A stretch of 64,000 nt of DNA, taken from Meghimatium bilineatum. Taxonomy: Eukaryota; Mollusca; Gastropoda; Stylommatophora; Philomycidae. The stretch spans positions 55,328,357 to 55,392,356 of the forward strand of contig CM067322.1 of assembly GCA_034231615.1 (NCBI GenBank). The letters are read 5' to 3'. The first letter of the stretch is position 1, and every line of letters starts with the position of its first letter. A program made the translations under genes and the position numbers. Below the pieces are notes generated by a model. The model did no database searches, was not told where the DNA came from, and was given only the letters and a program-made list of their open reading frames with translations. Shown here one piece after another: positions 45,401 through 57,400 of this stretch.

Positions 45401-48400
45401 CAATAGTTACAAAACAAAACTCTTGCAGATTCTTGAACTTTATGACACCACTCAATAGTTACAAAACTCTTGCAGATTCTTGTATTTGACGATGGCTGCT
45501 AAAAATCAGTAAACTCATCATCATGTTCAAACTCCTGAAACTTAGAACATCCTACTAGCAAGCCGAAATTTGTGAATGAACACAACCACTAATCCACAGC
45601 CATTAAACATCACAGTGGAAGAAAGATATGAATATTGATCAGAAACTTCAGCAGAAGACATTGGCGCAAATAAAACGGCGACACAACGCATTTCCATTCT
45701 TTGGACTACATCCTGCTGGAAATCTAGTAGGACCATTGTCCTGTTACAAGAGATATCCAGCGGGAGTTTGAGAATGAACGATGAAGAAGAAGACCCCATT
45801 CACCAGCTTCATAGGTAACAACAGACCACCATCTTTCGACTTAGTACAAGCTTACAACAGGTGTATCTGGTCTTAGGACAAGCTTACAACAGGTGTCTCT
45901 GGTCTTAGGACAAGCTTACAACAGGTGTCTCTGGTCTTAGGACAAGCTTACAACAGGTGTCTCTGGTCTTAGGACAAGCTTACAACAGGTGTCTCTGGTC
46001 TTAGGACAAGCTTACAACAGGTGTCTCTGGTCTTAGGACAAGCTTACAACAGGTGTCTCTGGTCTTAGGACAAGCTTACAACAGGTGTCTCTGGTCTTAG
46101 GACAAGCTTACAACAGGTGTCTCTGGTCTTAGGACAAGCTTACAACAGGTGTCTCTGGTCTTAGGACAAGCTTACAACAGGTGTCTCTGGTCTTAGGACA
46201 AGCTTACAACAGGTGTCTTTTATCTTAGGACAAGCTTACAACGGGTGTCTTTTATCTTAGGACAAGCTTACAACAGGTGTCTCTCATCTTAGGACAAACT
46301 TAAAAAACGTGTAAACTGCTCTTAACTCCTTTTTTTTGGTCATAAAATAATTTTCTTTTCAAATTGAAAATTGAAAAAGCACAACTATAATCAGTTGTTC
46401 AATTGTAGTTTATTGGTTCATCTTTAGGATATACAGATGAAGAATCTCCGTGTGATTGGACAGAAAAACGGTTTGCAAATGTGATTGGTCTGAGGGAAAA
46501 GGCTCTAGAACATGCTCGGAATATTTGGGCTAACTATCTGTTTGTGAGTTAATTTTTACTGTTTAGTATTTAACATTAACTTGTAGTAAGAAACATCACA
46601 ATGAGGTGAATAGAAAAATAAATTAGTAGTTAAAAACATCATAATGAGCTGAAAAGAAATTAGTAGTAAAAAAACACCACAATGAGGTGAATAGAAAAAG
46701 AAATTAGTAGTAAAAAACATCATAATGAGCTGAAAAGAAATTAGTAGTTAAAAACATCACAATGAGCTAAATAGAAAAAGAAATTCTTAATAAATGTAAC
46801 TGATTTTGAAAGAACATTTTCTAGTATATGTCACATTAATTGTTGGATTGTGTGACTTCATCTTCTGCATTTGTTCTCAAACTCCTGTAGATTAGCAGGA
46901 TGTAGTCCTGAAAACAGAATTCAATGTGTCATGGTTTACAGCTTTGCTGTGATGTCTATGCTTTTTGGAAGGACACATCTAATGTTAGCAAGGCTTCTAG
47001 GTCACTTTGATCATCCTAGGATGGGACAGCAAACTTCATCCCAAAGCCTCCTTAGTCGCCTCTTACGATATGCTTGGCAGGTGACAATGGCACTGTTTTT
47101 TGCACCCTGAACTAGAAGCTCAGGCCATTACTTCTAATACATTACTTCTATTACTTTTTATACATTACTTCAAATACATTATTTCTAGTTACATTATTTC
47201 TAGTTACATTGCTTAAAATACATTACTTCTAGTTATATTACTTCTTATACATTACTTCTAGTTACATTACTTTTAGTTACATTACTTCTTATACATTACT
47301 TATAGTGAAATTACTTTTAATGCATTACTTCTAGTTACATTACTTCTAGTTACATTACTTCTAGTTACATTACTTCTAATACATTACTTCTATTACATTA
47401 CATTTAGTTACATGTTTTTTAAGCATCCACTTGATGATTATTTAATTTCACACCATGGAAGAATACAGACTGGGCAGTTCTTCAGCAATTGAAAAGACAA
47501 TTGTAATATCACGCAGGTGTGCTGCAAATAAAAAACAAATTCAGTTTATTGACTGCTAAAGTCATGCTGAAGTCGGATGTGTTAGGCTGAAAGGTGTAAA
47601 TACGTAACCCCTTAGTTTTAGTGATAGTCCATCATGTTCAAGTGAAACTTTCAAAAACCTGTGTTCTACATAAGTACTATTGTTGTTCCATTTCATTGCA
47701 GTAGTACCTTATATTGACTGTAAAACATGACAAAACACATCCCATTATTTGAACAACATCAAGCTAACTAGCAGAACTGCAGAATTAACGCAGAAGAAGA
47801 TGAAGCTGCTACTGCTGTAGCATGATTGACAGAAGGGCACAAAGGACTACAATGAACACACCACTCACTATTCAAGTATATATTTCATCTTCTCTGTCGT
47901 TCATTCTCAAACTCCCGCAGAATGTCTCTTGTAGCAGGACATTGGTCCTACTAAATTTCCAACAGGATGTAGCCCAGGGAATAACAATGCAGTGTGTTGC
48001 TGCTCTATTTGAAGCATTAGCCAGACACAACCGTCTTCTGCTGTTGTTGTTTTCGATATCCAAAAACTACTGAATAGTTGCATTATACAAGACTATTATT
48101 ATCCCATCACTGTGCTACCAGTGCCAAACCTGAACAATGACAGCACAAGACAAAAGTAAAATAGTGACAGCAGAAATGACACGTCTACGAAGAATACTCG
48201 GAGTGTCATTCGTCATCATCATCATCATGTGCCATGCTGACTGGTGTAGGCGATCATGGCTGTCCACAGCTCTCTGTCTATAGTATTATGTATCAAGATC
48301 GTTGTTGTTTGCCTGCTGTGCCAGGTTATCAAACTGTCAACTATTTTCTCACTTTGTCACCTTCTGTCTCTGTTGCCTTCAATCTTGCCTGTTGTGACTA

Positions 48401-51400
48401 TGTTCTCCAAACCTCCCTGTCTTATGAAGTGGCCAAAAAATGAAGATTGTCTTTTTCTTATATTATTGATTAAGTTCTGTTGCGCATTTGACTCTTTCAA
48501 CACCTCTACATTAGTTTTTCTGGCAGTCCATGGTATTCTCAGCATTCTTCTATAGAACCACATCTCTGTTGCTGGAGTGACATTAAGAGAGAGAATTAGA
48601 AACGATAACATCAGACAGATAACCAAAACAATACCAGTATTGGAACACATCAAAAGACAACAAATCAAGCGGTTTTCACACGCTTCCAGACTACCAACAG
48701 ACAGCATGCCACAGATGGCCATTTCACATAGACAAGCTATAAAGCCAGAGGCAGACGTAAAAGATTGATCACAGAAATCAAAGAAGGCACAGGAACAAGC
48801 TTACAAACAGCACACAAGAAGGCCATAGTTCTACTCTTGTCTTGGCAGCGTGAAGCCATTCTTTAAAAAAAAAAGTGCAGGTCTTCTAAAGTTGACTTAG
48901 TGATCCATACAGTGAGTTTCAGACTGTTAACAGTGTCTGTACAAGTTTTTTCCTGTCAGTTGAAATGTAAGGACAGTCAATAAGGAGGTGTTCTACTGTC
49001 TTCGGCGGTAGAGTGTATATACTTTGTTGTATTGAATGCAAAATGATTTTTACTGATTTAAAAAAATATTGTCCACATGCAACTAGATAATGCAGGTTTT
49101 TATCTTTTTGATAGATGATTGATGCTGATGTGACACTAGAAAATAATAGAACTCTTCAAATTCTTATGGGGCAGAAAAAGTAAGTGTGTTGTATGCTCTT
49201 GTACATTTAATGAAACTTTACAGCTGAAATTGCATGTGTTGGGCCATTGATGCAAATAAAATGATGACAAAATGCATTTCCCTTGTCTGAACTACATCTT
49301 GCTGGACAGTTTCATGTTAGAACATGCCGCTGCAGACTATTGGGTCACCACTACTGACTAAGGATCTCGTACACAGATAAATGTCAAGAATCCAAAGCCT
49401 CAAATACATACTTCAGTTTGGAGTTTGATAATGAATGACCCATACAAAATTGATTGAAATATTCTTTGTCTGAGATGTTGATGTGTAATGTATTTGTTTT
49501 TATTATTATTTGAACAGCTGGTATGATTTTGGATATTAAGAAAGCGTTACGTTTGTTTGAATCACTAGGAATTTTGAGAAATAGAATTCTTCTTTTGTGC
49601 AGTCGATGGGTTTCTCCAGAGCTTTATTTCACACACACTAAGGCTGCAACTCTCTGTGGTTTGCAATGATTTTGAAGAAGCCTTTTACTGAGAGGGAATG
49701 AACATATAGCTGCATAGTTGAAGTGACGCGAGGCTTCCACGAAAGGAAAGCATCACTATATTTGCACGTCATCTACTAGGTATTTACTGTTGCATTCTGG
49801 TTGGTCTGATGGTCCGCTGGTAAGACCTTCAGCATGCCAGATGAAAATGTTATGGGTACACAACTGTTATTATTATTATTATCCACTTGTGACAATATCT
49901 TTTATAAGACAGCGATGACTTATGACGTCAGTCCAGTTTTATATTTGTTAGAGTGTTAACTTCTTGAATACATATGTGGTAGGATCCGAAAGGGGAGCAA
50001 AGAATAGCAACACTGTTTACCTTCCATGCATGTCATTGTTGTTGTTATTGTTTGTCCATCACAAGTGATTATGACTATTTGTTTCATCCACTTTTTGTCT
50101 TCTTCTTCTGCATTCATTCTCAAACTCCTGTAGATAAGCAGGATGTAGTCTGGAGAACGCAATGCGTTGTATCATGGTTTACAACATTGCTACGATATCT
50201 GCGCCTTTCAGCCTGAAACATCCGACTTCAGCATGGCTTTGGGTCACTGACCCTATATGGGATGGGACAGCCAACTCCATCCCATAACCTCCTTAGTCGC
50301 CTTTTACAACATGCGTGGAAGGTAAACAGTGTTGCTATTTGCTCCCCTCTCTGGCCCAGGCAACACATGGACGACATCCACTTTGAAATTCAGTTAGAGT
50401 TATGTCCTTAATTAATAGGCCATGCATGTCATAAGAAGCAACTAAGGTATTTTGTGGTGAAATTGGCTGTTCTATCCAATTTAAATCACTCAGAATCCTT
50501 GCTGAAGTTCAATGTGTCAGACTGAATGCTGCAGATAATCACAGCTCAGCTGTAAAAAAACAGCCTAGAAGCCATGCTAAAGTTTTGTATCAGGCAGAAA
50601 GGCATAGATAATCACAGCTAAGCTGTAAACCCTAGCACAACACATTCCATTCTCCGGACTACATCCTGCTAATCTGCAAGAGCTTAAGAACAAATGCAGA
50701 AGAAGAATACATATCTTATTCCTGTTTTATATTTGTTAGTGTGGGTAACATCTTGAATTATTTGAGTGTTAACATCTTGAAAAAAAAAATATATATATAT
50801 ATTATGTCCTGTTACAGATGTGTTAAAGTGTTAACATTTTTGATGTGTTTTGTTTTATTTAATATTGGTAATTCTCTTTTAATTCTCAATGTTTTTTTGC
50901 TGTTGCAAGATTGGTAATTGGTCCTATGCTAAATGCTTCTGTTGAGGGCTACTATTCCAATTTCTGGGGAGGAATGTCTGAAAAGGTAAACCTCAGTTGT
51001 TCTCTTAATCATCTTATAGAACCTCTATAAATATATGACCAGCCCAAATGCTAAGTACAACATCAACCTCCTGGGAAGGAAAGACCAGAGTATAATCTTC
51101 CGACTGCGCACGCAACATGTACAGCTTAACAATCACCTGAGCAGAATACAACCACAACACACTCCAGGGTGCCGGCTGTGCATTCATCTCTATGAAACTG
51201 TTGATCACCACCTTTTTGAATGTCCAGCGCTGGATGACATCAGGAAAATGCTTCTCCCTCCAGGATCAGATAAATAGAACACATTATATGGAACAAAACA
51301 ACAGCTCACAAACACATGCATATATCACACAATAGCATTGGGTCAAAGGGCATGAGCCCATGGACCGCTGGACCACCAATCAACAATCTTATAGAATCCT

Positions 51401-54400
51401 GTTAACTAGCACAGTTACGGTAACAGACTCTCAGTCCAAAAATAAGTTGCTCGCAATTCCTGGAGATAGCAAACATACAGTCCATTGTTTAGAGTTCCAA
51501 AACAAAGAGGACTATTGTTGGAGTGGATAATGTCAAGTTAGTTATCAAGTTTCTACAGCAATGAACTCCAACAAGTAACAGGCAGATCCAATCCTAGAAA
51601 TGAAATGCCTGAGCCTGTACTTATGCCGCAGGACCTAAAAAGGGAGCAAAGAATTGCAAAGCAGTGACCTCTATATGTTACATGTTTGTAGAAGGCGCCT
51701 GAGAAGGTTGGCTGAAGGCCAAAGTTCCATGCCATGCTGAAGTCGGATATGTCAAGCTGAAAGGCACAGATATTGCACCCAAGCTGTAAGCAACATATTC
51801 CATTCTCTGGTCTATATCCTGGTAACCAGCAGGAATTTGAGAAAGAATACAGAAGAATCAGAAACTTGAGAAATGTGATTGGAGAAACTAGAAGTGATAT
51901 GGTTTGCAACCAGAGGATATATCCTCCCTGTATGTTGCCTGCGCTTGTAGGTAGAGCAAAGAATAGCACTACTGTTTACTTTCCATGCAAATTATTAGAG
52001 AAGGAGACTAAGGTTTTGGAGGTGGCGTTGTCTGTCCCTTCCCACATAGGGTCAAAGTGACCCAGAAGCCACATGTGTCGGGTCGAAAGCACAGATATCA
52101 CAGTTAAGCTGTAACCATGTCGACACAATGCATTCCATTCTCCAGAATACATCCTGTTAATCTGCAGAAGTTTGAAAACAAATGCAGCAGAAGAAGAATA
52201 ATACTCTGTATTAAAAGGTACTTTCAATGCTATATAACCATACAGGTTAAGTTAACGGGATCTGGAAGGATGGATGAAAGTATATTACATTTGTGAGCTA
52301 CAGAAATGTTACAGTGTATCCTTACACCATCTGCCGGAAGCAATCCTACATTGGTAGTAGGCAGCTTTTTTCCATGGAGGAGGCAACTTCATATTTTCTG
52401 GTTGTTGTTATTGTTGTCAATAATGCCAGGAATTGTGAGCGATTTGCTCTTAATTCTTGTGTGTAGAGGGAGTGGTTTCTTAGATCTATCTTTCATACCC
52501 AAGAGACTTCAGCTTCTGGCTCAATGCAGTGTCTATTGAAAAAGACATCTACTCGGAGGGGGTATGAATACTTTCCGGTAACACGATCTGAAAAGTTTTT
52601 TCCCTGTTTGACAGACTAGTTGTATACAAAGTCAAAGCTTTTGTTGTTTACAATAGACATACATCAAAGAGTTGTTTCCTCCTTGGACAATGTCTCCATT
52701 CAGAACTTCACTTTATCTGACAATGTTTCCATTCAGAACATTACTTATCTGACAATATCAAAGTTTAGACATAATGATTGCTTCCTAATTAATATTTAGC
52801 ATAATATTTTGCAGATTGGCTAGCTTGTAATTTGATATTTTCTGAATTCAGAGAGTAGTGCATATAGTAATTCTAAATCAGATATAATTTAGCCATATAA
52901 GAAGACATAACAAAATGGAACAATTAATAATGGAAGGTATGGTTCCTGGAAGCAGAGGTAAGGGCCGCAAAAAAGACAAGGATGGATTAGAGACATCTCA
53001 GATTATTTAAACTCCACCGAAGATGGATGTATCGGGTCATTGGTGCCATTAAAACAGCGACACAACGCATTTCCATTCTCTGGACTACATTCTGCTGGAA
53101 ATCTAGTAGGTCCATTGTCCTGCTACAACAGAAATCCAGTGGGAGTTTGAGAATGAACGCTGAAGATGAAGAATGTTTAAACATGCCCCTTCCTGCATCA
53201 GGTCAACTCTAAAGACAACTACAATCTGGAAAGAATATCTCACGTGGAATATATATAAATCAGCCTGGCAGACCAGTAATAATTACTTGGTGGGTTACCT
53301 GCCTTACACGAACCTGTGTGTCAGCCTAGTCTGCAGTTAAGTATAATTAGATTCTGATACCTCTGAAGATGGATGTGTCGGGTCATTGGCTCAAATAAAA
53401 CGGTGACACAACACATTTCCATTCTCTGGTCTATATTCTGCTGGAAATCTAGTAGTGCGATTTTCCTGCTACAAGAGAGATCCAGCGGGAGTTTGAGAAT
53501 GAACGCTGACGAAGAAGATTATGATAAACAATCCAAAATTTCTTTTATTGAGAAGTGGGTCACAAATGTTTCTTGTATCCCTCCTCAGGGCTACTACATT
53601 CGTATATGAAAGTATAGTATTGAGTAACTATCTATCCATTGTAGACCGGGAGATTTTTGGAGTGTTTCCTGTTCCTATGGTGCACTCTGCTATTCTTATC
53701 AACCTGCATCACTACCTTTCACCGAATCTTTCCTACAATAGACCTCCAGTGGGATATAGTGGTCCAAGAGATGACATCATTTTATTTGCTCATTCTGTGA
53801 AAGCTTTAGGTAAGTGGGTGTTGGTTCATCATCATCATTAAGTGTCGTTATTAAAAACATGATGCTACATGGCAGTCCAAGGTAGAATGTAGAAATATAT
53901 AATCTACTAAAAGCATGGCAGTCCAAGATAGAATGCAAAATAAGAAGATGAGGAGAAGGATGGTGATAAAAAACAGTGACTTTAACCTTCACAATGCTTA
54001 TGTAAACACTTGTCGATAAACAAAAAAATTGGGGGCTCTTGCCGTTGTCGATAGAAGTCATCCAATGAGATATTGTGTTAAATATACATACCAGAGCCTG
54101 ATTGGTCAATGCACATACTCGGGAAACATATGCAATTGAAGCCGATACATTTCTACGTCCATCATGATCGTAGTGAAAATTTCTACGTAGAAGTAACACG
54201 TTTTATACCAATTAATCTGACCACATCTGCACACCGGTACGATGCCATGATGGTGAATCGGGTTTATAGACCATTGTATCATTGTATTTTGAATAAAATA
54301 ACATTGAATCGTGGCTTGAATCATGAATTATTGGGTTATTTAGTTTCACAGCAGTAAATATACAGAATGGCGTGTTGGTGTGGGGACTTCCAGATGTTTG

Positions 54401-57400
54401 ATATCGAATATGTTGAAGTGGCACCAAAAATGACTCTAGGCCTAAGCTCAAAGAACGATTTTACTGCAAATCTACATGTTTTATACAGTTCCCCTGGCAA
54501 TATTTTGATAATGAAAGACCATAAATACAACAGATTTGTGTGTGATTTAGTGTACAGTGTTGCCAAACAATTCAATAAGTAAAGTAAGTTATTTCTTTTA
54601 CTAATTTTTCTCTTTATTTGTTATAAAATATAATTTTTTTTGGTGAAAAACGTCTTTACCACTTTCTCATACGTCTGGTATCAAACACACATGTACAGAA
54701 ATTACACCAATATATGCAGAATTCAATTCTTTATTTATATGTGCAAATATTTAAATATCTCTAAAAACCAAAAAATTATAACATTTTCAAAACAGTCACA
54801 TCAATAACGCAAATTGTCAAAAAAGAATCCGGTGGCAGGAAGACGTTTTGTATTTTTTAATCCGTCTTGCTAATGGTTAAACTGTAGTTACCATCGAAGA
54901 TGGATGTGCTGGGCCATTGGCGCAAATAAAACGGCAACACAACGCATTTCCATTCTCTGGACTAAATTCAACTGGAAATTTTGTAGGACCATTGTCCTGT
55001 TGCAAGAGAAATCCAGCGGGAGTTTGAGAATGAACGCTGAAGAAGAAGAAACTGTAGTTCAAACTTTTTTTTGCGTAGAACCAAAGTTTGAAAGTAAAGT
55101 TAACCCATAGCATTTAACTGCCGTAGGTGTGTGAGATGTTTAGTGATCTCACATTTCAGTGGCTGTGCTATATGAGAGCTGTAGCCATCTCCTCTCCCTC
55201 ACAGTCGTTACTCCCCTGACTGATCCGGTACCCAATTAAGGCTTGATTTGCTGTCTGAAACACTTTTCCACCTCAACTGGGGAATTAACACAGGAGGAAA
55301 GTTTGAATCATAGTTCTGATTCATGTGCGATACTTCCTAACGACTGTGCAACTGTGTACTTTAGAAAGAAGACAGAGTTGGCTGACCCATCCCATAAAGG
55401 ATGAAGTAACCTAAAACTCTTGTTGAAATTAAATATTTCGGGCCGAAATGCACAGATTTCACAGCCAAGATGTAAACCATGACGCATCGCATTCTGTTTT
55501 CTGGACTACATCCTGCTAATCTGCAGGAGTTTGTGAAAGAATCACATAAAACGAGTAAAACCGCTATTTAGGGGCAGCAGTAGTTAATTGGTTAATACAC
55601 TTGCTTCCCAGTCTAGTGATTGAAGGTTCAACTCCCAGTTCAATCGGAAATACTGAATTTTAAATGACTAATGTCTCCAGGTTTATACAGTCTAAGAAAA
55701 TGGGCACCAGATCTGGAAAGTAAAGGCGGCAAGAGAGATGCTAAGTATTACTAGTTATGCTGTTCGTCAATGAAAAATACAGGTCTAACACCAAATTTAA
55801 ATCTGCCTCAATAAGAAACAAGCAAAGCAGTACATATACCAGAACAAATACTACAGTAATGTCCCTTTTTTGCTGTTCACTGAATGAGAATCTGGCCCAC
55901 AAGACCAGCTCTGAAAAACAAGTTGTGAGGAATCCAAGATGACCTAAAGCAAACCGCTCTATATATTAGACTAAATGTTTAACTACTGATTGCCGAAGTT
56001 GTATTGTAGCATAGACACATCATCGGTTGTTGTGTAGCAGCATAGATGCATCATTAGTTGTTGTGTAGTACCAGGAACTTAAGAGGATATAAAACAAACC
56101 GCTCTATACATGAACAACATTTGACTGAATGTTAAATGAGCCATGGGATTAAGTGTGAGTTGGAGATAAATCATGGGATTAATAGTAAATTGGGGATGGA
56201 CCATGGATGTAAGCAAGAATTGAGGATGAACTATGGGATTAATAGTGAATTGGGAATGAACCATGGGATTAAGAGTGATTTGAAAAGGAACACTGAGATT
56301 AAGAATCAGAATGAGTTGGGGATGAACCATGGGATTAAGAGTGAGTTGGGGATACAGTAATCATTATGATGTTGATATTAAAATAAATAAATTCTTGTGA
56401 ACAGGAGAGTCCATGTACGTGATAAACACAGAATATTTTGGAAAAGTAATGATTCCTCTTGACAAGAGACACACTCTTACAGAAGAAAGAGACCAATTTG
56501 ATCATGTTAAATTGGAAGCTATGGGTGAGTTGAATTTATAAGATATGGTTGAGTTTAATTTTAGAAGATATAGATAAGTTTATTTTAAAGCTATGGACAA
56601 GCTTATTTTAAAGATAAGGATCATCATCAGGTGCCATGCCGGCTGGCGTAGGAGGTCATGGCTCTCCACAGCTCTCTGTCCACAGTATTATGTATCAAAG
56701 TTGTTGTTGTTTCCTTGCCGTACCAGGATGTCAAACTGTCTAATATTTTTTCATGTTGTCGCCCTCTGTCTCTGTTGCCTTCAATCTTGCCTGTTGTGAC
56801 TATGTTCTCTAAAACTGCCTTTCTCATGAAGTGGCCAAAAAAAGAAGATTGCCTTTTTCTTATATTGTTGATTAAGGTCCGTTTCGCATTTAACTCTTTC
56901 AACACCTCTACATTAGTTTTTCTGGCAGTCCATGGTATTCTCAGAATTCTTCTGTAGAACCACATCTCTGTTGCCTCCAATCTCCCACTTTTCAGTTTGT
57001 TTATTGTCTAAGACTTGCACCCATATGTTAGTATATGGGTTATATAGCACTGCAGAACTCTCTTTCTCGCCTCTAATGACAAGGTCATATTACACAGTAT
57101 ATTTTTCATTTTTCTGAATGTTGTTTTTGCCTGTCCTATTCTGCATCTTATTTCTGTTGAACTTCTTCCATCTGCTGTAATTATTGTACCTAGATATTTG
57201 AATTGGGGGACCTATTTTAATACTATATCATTCACTTTGATCTTGCAAGGTGTGTTATTTTGTTTCTTTGAAATAACCATTACTTCTGTTTTCTTTATAT
57301 TTAGGAAGAGGCCTTTCTCTTTACTTTCTGTGACTACTACATTAATTAAATCTTGAAGGTCTTCCTCACTTTTTGCAATCAGAACAGTGTCATCCGCATA

